A stretch of DNA of 15,941 bases, from positions 1 to 15,941 of the forward strand of contig JAJYAW010000022.1 of assembly GCA_021779335.1 (NCBI GenBank), written 5' to 3'. How positions within the stretch are numbered: the stretch's first letter is position 1; the number at the start of each line of letters is the position of its first letter. The position numbers and the translations under genes are program-made. Of the stretch, positions 6,499 to 13,885 are shown one piece after another. The notes under the pieces are model-generated. The model made no database searches. It saw only the letters and a program-made list of their open reading frames with translations, and had not been told where the DNA came from. This DNA comes from Myxococcales bacterium (GTDB lineage: Bacteria > Myxococcota > Myxococcia > Myxococcales > Anaeromyxobacteraceae).

Positions 6499-7995
6499 AT
6501 GCCCGCCACCCCCGTCGCCCCCGCCCCCCTGACCGGCGCCGCCCTGGAGCGCCAGCGGCTCACGCAGGAGGTGCTCGGGTACATCGAGGCCGGCGTCGAC
6601 GCCGACGTGCCGGACTTCAACGGCAGCTGCCTGCGCATGTTCGCCCTGCACTACGAGGTGAACCCGATCTTCCGCGAGTTCTGCGACGCCAAGAAGGTGC
6701 GCCCCGGGGACGTGAGCCGCTGGCAGGACGTCCCCATGGTCTACAACGACGTCTTCAAGACGCACCTGGTCGCGTCCTTCCCGCTGGAGCAGGCGGTCAT
6801 GGGCTGCCTGACCGGCGGGACCACCAGCCTGACGCAGCGGGGCCGCATCTTCCGCGACGAGGACGGCAAGCGGCTGGTCTTCGGCGCCAACAAGCGCATG
6901 ACCGGCGCCTTCCTCTTCCCGGACTTCGAGGCCGGGCGCCGCTGCCGCATCCTCATCCTGGCGCCCAGCCCGGAGATGGCGCCGTCGATGGGCATGGCCA
7001 TCGGCATGGAGCAGACCCGCACCCACTTCGGCACGCCGGACAGCCAGTTCCTGCTGGGGCGCACCGGCATCGACGTCAACGGGCTGCTCAAGGCGCTGCG
7101 CGAGTCGGAGGCGAGCGGCGTGCCGGTGGCGCTCATCGGCGCCACCTCGGCCTACGTCTACTTCTTCCAGGCGTGCAAGCGGAAGAAGCTCTCCTTCCAC
7201 CTCCCGCCCGGCAGCCGCGTCTGCGACGGCGGCGGCTACCGCGGGCGCTTCGGCCCGGTCAGCCGCGCCGACTACTACGGGATGGTGGAGGAGATCCTGG
7301 ACGTCCCGGAGACCCACTGCGTCAACGTGCTCGGCGAGGCCGAGACGGCCACCAACCTCTTCGACGACGCCCTGCGCCGCCACGTCAAGGGGCTGCCGCC
7401 GCGCCCGCGCACCCGCCCGGTGCCGCCCTGGTCGCGCGTGCTGGCCATGGACATCGACACGCTGCAGCCCCTGCCCGACGGCAAGCTCGGCCTGCTGGCC
7501 CACTGGGACCTGGCCAACGTCCCCACCGTGCTGGCGGTCATCACCGACAACCTCGGCTACACCACCGACGACGGCCGCGGCTGCGAGATGGTGGGGCGCG
7601 CCAAGATCGAGAACGGCAAGGTCTCGCCGCTGCCCGACGAGCGGCCGCTGGGCGGCATGGGCGACTCGGCCATCTTCCGCATGCTCGAGACCTACGTGAA
7701 CTTCTCCATCGACCTGAAGATGCTCACCGCCAAGGCCCCGCCCGCCGAGCCGAGCATCCGCGAGGAGATCGAGGCCCGCCCCGGCTCGGTGGCCTCCTGC
7801 CCGCAGGTGGTGGACGAGATCCTGGTCTCGCAGGGGAGCGAGGACGCGGCCCGCCAGCGCGACGCCGCGCTGCAGACCTTCCGGGACCAGACGGAGCGCC
7901 CCATGGAGTGGTTCCAGGAGCAGGCGCGGAAGCAGAAGCTGGCCGATCACCCGGCCGGGCTGCAGTCCGAGGCGCCGGGGCCGAACAAGCTGTAG
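6499..7995 (+). CDS. LuxE-family acyl-protein synthetase-like adenylating enzyme
   Basis: This 498-residue cytoplasmic protein starts at ATG 6499 behind GTGAGGAG with a six-base spacer. The nucleotide-binding core CLTGGTTS (residues 103-110) corresponds to the Ser/Thr/Gly-rich ATP/AMP loop of the ANL superfamily. The region ICDGGGY-like at about 241-247 (VCDGGGYRG), NVLGEAETAT (about 276-285) and TTDDGRGCEMVGRAK (about 355-369) match the order of motifs in LuxE and coenzyme F390 synthetase-like proteins. LuxE activates a fatty acid as acyl-AMP and moves it to a cysteine before handing it to the LuxC reductase. Cys362 lies where related enzymes have a conserved cysteine and could be the acyl acceptor, though this is unverified. 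No luxC, luxD, luciferase or carrier protein gene lies next to it, so bioluminescence is not implied. It is about 120 residues longer than classical LuxE. The acyl substrate is unknown. Confidence 0.75.
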   Translation: MPATPVAPAPLTGAALERQRLTQEVLGYIEAGVDADVPDFNGSCLRMFALHYEVNPIFREFCDAKKVRPGDVSRWQDVPMVYNDVFKTHLVASFPLEQAVMGCLTGGTTSLTQRGRIFRDEDGKRLVFGANKRMTGAFLFPDFEAGRRCRILILAPSPEMAPSMGMAIGMEQTRTHFGTPDSQFLLGRTGIDVNGLLKALRESEASGVPVALIGATSAYVYFFQACKRKKLSFHLPPGSRVCDGGGYRGRFGPVSRADYYGMVEEILDVPETHCVNVLGEAETATNLFDDALRRHVKGLPPRPRTRPVPPWSRVLAMDIDTLQPLPDGKLGLLAHWDLANVPTVLAVITDNLGYTTDDGRGCEMVGRAKIENGKVSPLPDERPLGGMGDSAIFRMLETYVNFSIDLKMLTAKAPPAEPSIREEIEARPGSVASCPQVVDEILVSQGSEDAARQRDAALQTFRDQTERPMEWFQEQARKQKLADHPAGLQSEAPGPNKL

Positions 7996-8029
7996 GCGGG
8001 CGCCGACGGCGCGCTGGATCAGGGCGGGG

Positions 8030-8518
8030 CTACCTGGCGGCAGGCCGCACCCTCAGGAACCCCCCGTCCACGGCGGCCAGCGGGACGCCGGATCGCCTGC
8101 CCACGGCCCTGTACTTCTCCGTGACCAGGCTGTCCTTGTCGACCCAGCACGTGCCGAAGTTGAACTCGGAGAGGTCCACGGCCACGGGCCTCCCAGCCTG
8201 GTCCCTGGTCACGCCCTCGACGTACGCGTAGTGGGCACGTGACGCGAAGACCGCCACGTCGCCCCTGGCGACCTCCTCGGGCGGGAGGCTGCCGAGCTCC
8301 AGCGTCCGCCCGGGTCGAGTCGCCGCGAGCCGCTGCTCGACGTAGTGGGTGCAGAAGCCGCCGCTCCGGTTCCAGCAATTGGCATCGCCCACGGTGCAGC
8401 CCGACCGCTTCACCACCTCGTTGATGACCCGGTTGCTGCATACCGGGAGCTTCCCGGCGTCCAGATCGTGGCCGTTCCCGCTGGACAGCGCCAGCGCGAC
8501 GAGCGTCGCCCATGGCAT
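8030..8518 (-). CDS. CHAP-like cysteine amidase or peptidase domain protein
   Basis: This 162-residue protein has a short hydrophobic N-terminus (residues 3-12) that may be a weak signal peptide. Its core fits a CHAP (NlpC/P60-like) fold: GGFCTHYV places a candidate catalytic cysteine at Cys56, GDVAVFASRAHYAYVEGV places the histidine at His96, and DLSEFNFG near 116-122 supplies the third polar residue. CHAP domains usually cut peptidoglycan cross-links or glutathionylspermidine-like amides. Extra cysteines at 27, 41, 48 and 124 may form disulfides, in line with a periplasmic location. The ATG at 8518 overlaps the upstream stop codon as TGATG, so translation is coupled to the PD40 lipoprotein gene. 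A GTG one codon earlier is also possible. The family assignment is from motif pattern only. Confidence 0.6.
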   Translation of the reverse strand: MPWATLVALALSSGNGHDLDAGKLPVCSNRVINEVVKRSGCTVGDANCWNRSGGFCTHYVEQRLAATRPGRTLELGSLPPEEVARGDVAVFASRAHYAYVEGVTRDQAGRPVAVDLSEFNFGTCWVDKDSLVTEKYRAVGRRSGVPLAAVDGGFLRVRPAAR

Positions 8519-9906
8519 CACGGCGCCTCCACCCTCCAGGCGAGCTGCCGGCCGTCCTTGACGCCGTACGCGATGGACTTGCCGTCGGGTGTGAACAGCA
8601 CGGGAAAGACCTGCTCGAAGGCCGAGTGCTGCTTGAGGGTCGCACCCGCCAGGTCCGCGACCACCACGAAGCGCTTCCCGTCCTTGCGGGCGCGATACGC
8701 GAGGCGCGTCCCGTCCGGGCTGAAGACGGGCGTGACGACGCGGTCGAAGACGGGCCCCTCGTGCCCGTCCACCACCACGACCCAGCCGTCCTCGCGCCGC
8801 GCCGCGTAGGCGTGAGCGCGCCCATCACCGCTGTAGACCAGCCCATCGGCCTCCAGGTACACCGCCTCCGGCGGACCGGCCTCGGCGAAGAACGGGCGGA
8901 AATCCGCCCCTGCCTGCGAGAAGATGAGGGCGCCCACCGCCTTGCCGTCGGGCCTGACCGCAAGCTGGCCGACCATCTCGCCAACCGCCGGCAGCGGCGC
9001 GTCCTGAGCGCCCAGCACGACGTAGCTCCGGCCGGAGCGCGTCGCCAGGTACGCCAGCGAGGTGCCGTCCGGCCCGAACACCGCGCTCCCGGCCGAATCC
9101 TGGGGCGGCCCTCGCTGGACGTCGTTGGGCCGATCCAGGGCGAAGCTCAGCAGCCGCTGCCGGCCTCCGGTCGCGCTCACCGCCGCGGCCCGGGTGCGGT
9201 CGGCGCTCAGCACCAGGCTGGCCGCCCGCGCGTCGACGACCACCTGGGTCTTGAAGGAGAGGTCGCTGACGATCAGGCGCCCCCGGTCGTCGTCGCCGAC
9301 GTCAGTGATGAAGACCAGCCTGGAGGAGTCGCGGCCGAACTCGTGGTTCAAGAACCGCGTCCGCGTCTCGGTCTTGATCGTCGTGTCCACCACCAGCTTC
9401 CAGAGGTCGCCGTCCATCGCCTGGTACGCCACGTGGGAGCCGTCCGGGCTGAACGCGACCTGCCGGACGGCGCTGAACGGCGCGCCCTCCCGGCCGTCCA
9501 CGACCACGCGCCACTTGCCGCCCTCCAGCGCCCCGTAGGCGATCCGCTTCCCGTCCGGGCTGAGCGCGATCGAGTTCACGGCCGCGCACGGCTTCCCCGC
9601 CCGGCCGTTGTGGACGACCTCGACCTCGTCTCCCTTCCCGACGAGGAAGGCCACGCCGCCGCGCTCGCCGAAGAGGTACTCGCCCCTCCCCGGCGGAGGC
9701 GGCACGTGGAGCCCGCTGACCGCCGGCGGCGGGCTGACCGGCGGCGGCGGCTCGTCGGCGGGGACCGTCGCCAAGACCACCGTCCGGTCCGAGGGCGCGC
9801 TCGAGGCCGGCACAAGGGCTCGGCTCCCGCCGCGGTCATGGCATCCAGCGGCGAGCGCCCCAAGGCAGCAAGCCGCCGTGAGCAGGTGCAGGGACGGCTT
9901 CGTCAC
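8518..9906 (-). CDS. PD40/WD40-like beta-propeller lipoprotein
   Basis: This 462-residue protein starts at GTG 9906, seven bases after CTGGAG. A hydrophobic segment at residues 7-21 ends L-A-A-G-C, with Cys22 as likely lipidation site, so it should be anchored outside the cytoplasm. A proline-rich linker (about 50-75) leads to a propeller with repeated SPDGxxxAY motifs: SPDGKRIAY, SPDGSHVAY, GPDGTSLAY, SPDGTRLAY and TPDGKSIAY, with weaker copies between. These are PD40 repeats like those in TolB. A VVVDGxEG element recurs between blades, including VVVDGREGAPF and VVVDGHEGPVF. The gene ends in a one-base overlap with the CHAP-like gene, so the two products may act together at the cell envelope. 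No catalytic residues are recognised. It may be unrelated in function to the cytochrome genes upstream. Confidence 0.8.
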   Translation of the reverse strand: MTKPSLHLLTAACCLGALAAGCHDRGGSRALVPASSAPSDRTVVLATVPADEPPPPVSPPPAVSGLHVPPPPGRGEYLFGERGGVAFLVGKGDEVEVVHNGRAGKPCAAVNSIALSPDGKRIAYGALEGGKWRVVVDGREGAPFSAVRQVAFSPDGSHVAYQAMDGDLWKLVVDTTIKTETRTRFLNHEFGRDSSRLVFITDVGDDDRGRLIVSDLSFKTQVVVDARAASLVLSADRTRAAAVSATGGRQRLLSFALDRPNDVQRGPPQDSAGSAVFGPDGTSLAYLATRSGRSYVVLGAQDAPLPAVGEMVGQLAVRPDGKAVGALIFSQAGADFRPFFAEAGPPEAVYLEADGLVYSGDGRAHAYAARREDGWVVVVDGHEGPVFDRVVTPVFSPDGTRLAYRARKDGKRFVVVADLAGATLKQHSAFEQVFPVLFTPDGKSIAYGVKDGRQLAWRVEAP

Positions 9907-9945
9907 GGCGCGGCTCCAGAGGGGCGAAGGGCAAGCGCCCCGGAC

Positions 9946-9981
9946 CGCGCCGCACCGAGGTCGGAGGCCAGGTGCGGCGCG
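9946..9981 (-). terminator. Hairpin downstream of the cytochrome remnant (copy 2)
   Basis: An 11-bp stem pairs 9946-9956 with 9971-9981 around a 14-nt loop. It aligns in place and flank with the hairpin at 13817-13853 after the intact cytochrome gene. There is no T-run, so it is a terminator-like or mRNA-stabilising structure rather than a classical intrinsic terminator. Confidence 0.55.
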
Positions 9982-10014
9982 CGGGTCTTCATACCGCGAT
10001 GCGGCCGGCGAAGG

Positions 10015-10334
10015 CTAGAACGTGCCTCGGACCGTGCAACTCCCGGTCCCCAGCCGGCGGCGACGGCGCAAGCGGGCGTGCAGGCCGTCCCGGAGATGCT
10101 CGACGGCGCGACGTTGGAGAGCGGCGTCCTGTTGCGGAGGAAGGCCCAGGGCCGCAGGTCAGCGCCTGCCGACCAGCGCCCAGTCGTGGAGTTGGTCGTC
10201 GGCAGCACGTTGTTGCCGTGGGCGTCCTGCGCCGGCCGCGCCAGCATGGCCGTCGCCGACACGTGGCAGCTCCAGCACTCCTCCTTCAGGATTGCCGGAT
10301 CGAACTGGGTCATTGGCCCGAATTCCACCGTGCC
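10015..10334 (-). pseudogene. Frameshifted 3' remnant of a multihaem cytochrome gene
   Basis: The translation from 10334 closely resembles the last 110 or so residues of the large cytochrome ending at 13886. Shared landmarks are EECWSCHxSAT against QECWYCHASAT, HGNNVLPT, GRWS, RPWAF and SISGTAxTPxC. The one haem site is CWSCH (10263-10277). After the segment AVAAG the copy has lost one base: the stretch from GGCTG to TTCTAG is 41 nt here and 42 nt in the intact gene. The homologous TAG at 10015-10017 is therefore out of frame. There is no start, signal peptide or upstream cytochrome sequence; the radical SAM stop lies just beyond at 10363. It is a dead fragment of a paralogue, not an exact recent copy of the neighbour. 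Confidence 0.85.
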
Positions 10335-10362
10335 CCGACCCTGGGACGAGCAGACGGCGGGC

Positions 10363-11724
10363 CTATCCCGCGGACACCGAGCCGGCGCCGGGCCGGGCCT
10401 GCAGCTCGCGCGCGGCATGCTTCCCGGCCTTCCACTTCTCGTAGGCGATCTTCATGCCGGTGCGGACCGGCAGCTGGTTCATCAGCGAGAGGATGTGGGC
10501 GTGCGGGAAGCCCGAGGCCGGGACCTTGAACATGTGCTTCAGGACCCGCCCGAGCCGGAGCAGCTCCAGCGAGGTCTCGTAGAACCGCTCCTCGCGCACC
10601 TCCGGCGTCATGGCCGGATCCGGGTGCTCGAAGAGCGCGTAGGACCCGGTGTAGTACTCCCAGCCCAGGTCCTTGAAGAGCCAGGGCTCGTACTGCTTGC
10701 GCAGCTCCGAGCCCGGGTACGGCACCACGAGCGACGGGTGCATGCTGACGCCCAGCCGGTCGGCCAGGTCGACGGCGCGGCGGTAGTCGTCCAGCGAGTC
10801 GGCGCGCGAGCCGAGCATGAAGAAGAGCGAGACGTCGATGCCGGCGTCCTTGAGCGTCTTGACGGCCCGCTCACGGTCCTCGCCGACCTTGCGGTCCGCC
10901 CGGTACTCCTCCAGGCCGCCCTCGGTGATGGACTCCCACCCGACCCAGACGGTCAGCATGCCGCTCCGGCGCGCCGCCTCGAGCAGGCGCGGCCCCTCCG
11001 GCGAGAGCACCGGGGCCAGGCTGCCGAAGCCCATCCACTTCTTCTTGCTGCCGCGCAGCGCCGTGAAGAGCTCGATGGCGCGCGCCGTCTTCCCGAGCCA
11101 CCAGATGTTCTCGTCGCCGTTGATGTACATCCTGCCCGGGATGGCGTCGACGTCGCGCACCACGTCGTCGATGGGGCGCATCCGGATCTTGGCGCCGAAG
11201 ACCTTGCTCACCGTGCAGAAGCTGCAGGGGTACGGGCAGCCGCGCGAGGTGTTGACGATGCGGAAGTCGTGGCCGTGCTTCAGCATGCCGTACAGCGGCG
11301 TCGGCAGCCCCTCCAGCGGCCGCTGCTCGCCGCGGTAGATGGGCTGCATCCGACCGGCGCGGAAGTCCGCCAGCACCTGCGGCCAGACCCCCTCGGCCTC
11401 GCCGGTCACGACCGCGTCGGCGTGGAGCCTGGCCTCCTCGGGCAGGGCCGAGACGTGCATGCCGCCGAGCACCACCTTGATGCCGCGGGCGCGCAGCCCG
11501 TCGGCGATCCGGTAGCCGGGCACCGCCGTCGGCGTCAGCAGGCTGATGGCGGCGAGATCGCACTCCAGGGTGTCGAAGACGTCCGGCGTGGCGCTGGCGC
11601 TGTAGAGCTCGATCTCGATCGACGGGTCGGCCTGGCGGGTCAGCGCCGCCAGGTACTCGAGGATCGGGGGGGCGACCGGGGTCCAGCCGAACGGCAGGGG
11701 TGGCTTGATGATGCAGAGCTTCAA
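10363..11724 (-). CDS. B12-binding-domain radical SAM enzyme
   Basis: This 453-residue protein has a cobalamin-binding-type Rossmann domain at residues 1-135, with LGGMHVSALPEEA at 86-98 and a VTGEAEG segment at 106-112, and a radical SAM domain at about 153-370. The cluster-binding CX3CX2C is at Cys163, Cys167 and Cys170 (SRGCPYPCSFC). Such class B enzymes do methylations, ring contractions and other difficult C-C chemistry; the substrate here is not recognisable. TTG at 11724 is the only plausible start. A stop in the same frame lies five codons upstream, and the N-terminus MKLCIIKPP is typical of the family. It begins eight bases after the ccsA stop codon, so it is probably cotranscribed with resB and ccsA. 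A link to haem or cytochrome modification is inferred only from that position. Confidence 0.8.
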   Translation of the reverse strand: MKLCIIKPPLPFGWTPVAPPILEYLAALTRQADPSIEIELYSASATPDVFDTLECDLAAISLLTPTAVPGYRIADGLRARGIKVVLGGMHVSALPEEARLHADAVVTGEAEGVWPQVLADFRAGRMQPIYRGEQRPLEGLPTPLYGMLKHGHDFRIVNTSRGCPYPCSFCTVSKVFGAKIRMRPIDDVVRDVDAIPGRMYINGDENIWWLGKTARAIELFTALRGSKKKWMGFGSLAPVLSPEGPRLLEAARRSGMLTVWVGWESITEGGLEEYRADRKVGEDRERAVKTLKDAGIDVSLFFMLGSRADSLDDYRRAVDLADRLGVSMHPSLVVPYPGSELRKQYEPWLFKDLGWEYYTGSYALFEHPDPAMTPEVREERFYETSLELLRLGRVLKHMFKVPASGFPHAHILSLMNQLPVRTGMKIAYEKWKAGKHAARELQARPGAGSVSAG

Positions 11725-11732
11725 GGTGGGAT

Positions 11733-12587
11733 CTACCTAATTCCATCCACCGGTGGCTGCCACTCGTGCTCCACGCGGAAGCCTTTGTGGAAGGTCTCCG
11801 CCGAAAAGGGGATTCCCCAGTAGGTGACGATCATCACGAACACCGCGACGAGGGCGTACCAGGCCAGCCGGCGCCCCCGCCAGCCCATGGTGATGCGCAG
11901 GTGGAGGTAGATGCCGTAGATGAGCCAGGAGACCAGCGACCAGACCTCCACCGGGTCCCAGTTCCAGTAGCTCCCCTTGGCCTGGTCCGCCCAGAGCGCG
12001 CCCGAGACGATCATGAGCCCGTACATGAGGAACCCGCCGGCGACGAACCGGTAGCCGAGCCGGTCCAGGTCCGTCGTCGACGGCAGCCGGTCGTAGATCC
12101 TGCCCGACCGCCCGTCCTTGAGCAGGAACATCAGCCCCAGCCCGGCGGCGATCAGCACCGCGCTGAAGCCGATGGAGGCGCCCACGATGTGGACCCAGAG
12201 CCAGGGACTCTGCAGGGCCGGCGCCAGCTGGGAGTCCGACGCGACCCGCAGCGTGCCTGCCCACCCGAGCAGGATGAAGACCACCGGGAGCACGAACACC
12301 CCGAGCGGCCGCACCTTCCTCGAGGTGGCCTGGACCAGCAGGAAGATCGCCATGGACATGAAGGTCCCGAGCGCCAGCGACTCCGAGATGCTGATGAATG
12401 GGTTGGTGGTGCTGGCGGCCCACCGGGCGCCGATGCTCACGAGGTGGGCCGCGAAGCCGAGCGCCGCCGCGGCGAGCCCGCCCAGGAGCAGCTTCTCGTT
12501 CTCCGCGATGAAGCCGAACACGTATGCGGACGCGCTCACACCGTAGAGGCCGACCGCGCACCAGAACAGCACCTGCTCGACGTTCAT
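11733..12587 (-). CDS. ccsA: Cytochrome c maturation protein CcsA/ResC (haem lyase subunit)
   Basis: This 284-residue polytopic protein has about eight hydrophobic helices. The haem-handling WWD motif is at residues 205-225, reading WNWDPVEVWSL where family members usually have WGWDPKETWAL. Candidate haem-ligand histidines include His48, His133 (before a helix), His229 (just after the WWD helix) and His267 in the C-terminal WGIPFSAETFHKG segment. With ResB/CcsB it forms the system II synthase, which moves haem b across the membrane and attaches it to CXXCH-type cysteines in the periplasm. The ATG at 12587 overlaps the resB stop as ATGA, with GGGAG five bases upstream of it. Its place behind a cytochrome with CX3CH sites suggests a dedicated lyase, as with specialised CcsA isoenzymes in Wolinella. 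Confidence 0.9.
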   Translation of the reverse strand: MNVEQVLFWCAVGLYGVSASAYVFGFIAENEKLLLGGLAAAALGFAAHLVSIGARWAASTTNPFISISESLALGTFMSMAIFLLVQATSRKVRPLGVFVLPVVFILLGWAGTLRVASDSQLAPALQSPWLWVHIVGASIGFSAVLIAAGLGLMFLLKDGRSGRIYDRLPSTTDLDRLGYRFVAGGFLMYGLMIVSGALWADQAKGSYWNWDPVEVWSLVSWLIYGIYLHLRITMGWRGRRLAWYALVAVFVMIVTYWGIPFSAETFHKGFRVEHEWQPPVDGIR

Positions 12588-13792
12588 GTGATCTCCCTCG
12601 GCGCCGGAGCGTCCGGCTCGCGGCCGCTCGATCCGCGCTTGCCACGCTTCGTGTCCTGCCAGATTCGACCTGCGAAGGTCATGGCCATGCCGGCCAGGCC
12701 CGCCCAGAGGCTGGTCAGGATGAGGGTGAGGCCCGGGTCGTGGCGCACCGCGATCCCCACCCAGTAACGGACCTCGCTCACCTCGAGGCGGCGGTTCCCG
12801 GCCTCGAACGTCCCGCCGACCGGCACGGTGCCGGTGTGGGCGGGCGGCGGCGAGGCCGCGCCCCCGTGCGGATCGGCCGCCTGCACCGCAGCCGGGCTTC
12901 CCTCCAGCGCGCTCACCGGCCAGGTGGCGAGCTCCACCTTCCCCGCCCGGTCCTTCCCCTGATCGGGCACATACGTGACCTGGAGCAGGAGGTCCGCGGG
13001 CGCGGGCGGCGGCGGGAATGGGAACGAGGAGGGCCCGTGGATGGAGCCGGACGTATAGAGGAGGTTGCCCGCCCCCTCTGGAAGGCTCTGGAGCGGGACC
13101 ATGGCCGCGTACAGCTCCTTGCCCCAGCGGTCGCGGAGGATGATGCCGACGGAGTACCCTTCCTTGGAGACCAGGTACCTCACGCCGTCGAGGTCGAGGT
13201 TCTGCGTCACGTAGATCGTGCTGACCGTCCTGGCGGCGCCCTCGCCGACCGCGATCTCGTAGGCCGAGCGCTTGTCCTGGCCCTCCACCTTGTAGTTGCG
13301 GTGCATCCTGACGAGGGTGGTCTCGCCGCGGAGTCGCTTGAAGTCGAAGAAGCGCCCCGCCTCGATGGTGTCGTAGCTGGCGGGATCGCCGTTGGGGAGC
13401 GTCTCCCCCTCGGTCAGCCGCAGCACGGCCTTGAAGCTGAAGAAGCTGTTGTAGACCACGCCGCCGAGCAGGCCGAGGAAGCTCACGTGGAACACGACCA
13501 TCCCGACCCAGGCCAGGGTGAGCTTGCGCCCCCAGACCCTGACCAGGAAGGTGAGCCCGGAACTCAGCGCCAACAGGACCAGCAGGCCGTTGAACCAGAG
13601 CGTGCTGAAGATGACGACCCAGGCCCGCTCCCCCCGGAAGACGGTGACGCCTGCCACGCTGCAGGCCAGGACGGCGACCAGCAGCGCGATGGCGAGCCGT
13701 GGCGAGGAGATGACGGAGAAGGTTCGCCGCCACGGGCCTCGCGGCGTGCGGCCGGGCGGCGAGGGGCTGGTCGGGGCTGCGAGCGGCGTCAT
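12584..13792 (-). CDS. resB: Cytochrome c maturation protein ResB/CcsB
   Basis: This 402-residue membrane protein has helices at about residues 33-52, 60-84 and 93-113, a long periplasmic region of about 250 residues, and a final helix near 365-385 preceded by a VRHDPGL segment. His102 in helix 3 and the histidine just before the last helix match positions of haem-ligand histidines known in CcsB/ResB. It partners CcsA in system II cytochrome c maturation. The ATG at 13792 is preferred over the ATG at 13864. The earlier start would force a proline and arginine-rich tail encoded by a perfect hairpin, lacks a ribosome binding site, and starts inside a sequence that is duplicated downstream of another cytochrome fragment. 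The periplasmic part has a proline, alanine and glycine-rich insert at about 300-325. Confidence 0.87.
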   Translation of the reverse strand: MTPLAAPTSPSPPGRTPRGPWRRTFSVISSPRLAIALLVAVLACSVAGVTVFRGERAWVVIFSTLWFNGLLVLLALSSGLTFLVRVWGRKLTLAWVGMVVFHVSFLGLLGGVVYNSFFSFKAVLRLTEGETLPNGDPASYDTIEAGRFFDFKRLRGETTLVRMHRNYKVEGQDKRSAYEIAVGEGAARTVSTIYVTQNLDLDGVRYLVSKEGYSVGIILRDRWGKELYAAMVPLQSLPEGAGNLLYTSGSIHGPSSFPFPPPPAPADLLLQVTYVPDQGKDRAGKVELATWPVSALEGSPAAVQAADPHGGAASPPPAHTGTVPVGGTFEAGNRRLEVSEVRYWVGIAVRHDPGLTLILTSLWAGLAGMAMTFAGRIWQDTKRGKRGSSGREPDAPAPREIT

Positions 13793-13816
13793 GGGCTCGT
13801 CCAGCGTCGGAGGGAC

Positions 13817-13853
13817 CGCGCCGCGCCCTGGTCGAGGACCAGGGCGCGGCGCG
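13817..13853 (-). terminator. Strong hairpin between the large cytochrome and resB (copy 1)
   Basis: A perfect 17-bp, very GC-rich stem pairs 13817-13833 with 13837-13853 around a three-base loop. It begins 33 nt after the cytochrome stop codon. There is no T-run. It may stop or attenuate transcription into resB, or protect the 3' end of the cytochrome mRNA. A homologous hairpin follows the cytochrome remnant at 9946-9981. Confidence 0.65.
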
Positions 13854-13885
13854 CGGGCCTTCATACCGCGATGCGCCGGCCGAGG

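Noticed and set aside
6499..7995. Bioluminescence operon
   Set aside because: No luciferase, luxC or luxD gene is next to the LuxE-like gene.
7996..8029. Bidirectional terminator between the LuxE-like and CHAP-like genes
   Set aside because: Only a 5-bp GC stem without a T-run is visible in the 34-nt gap; too weak to call.
8512..11823. A 1103-codon open frame on the plus strand across the right-hand genes
   Set aside because: It is antisense to the PD40 and radical SAM genes, rich in Arg, Ala, Gly and Val with no recognisable motif, and crosses the cytochrome remnant. It is an artefact of high GC and few stop codons.
13793..13864. Upstream ATG start for resB
   Set aside because: No ribosome binding site; the added residues are encoded by the hairpin and by a 3' flank that is also found after the cytochrome remnant.
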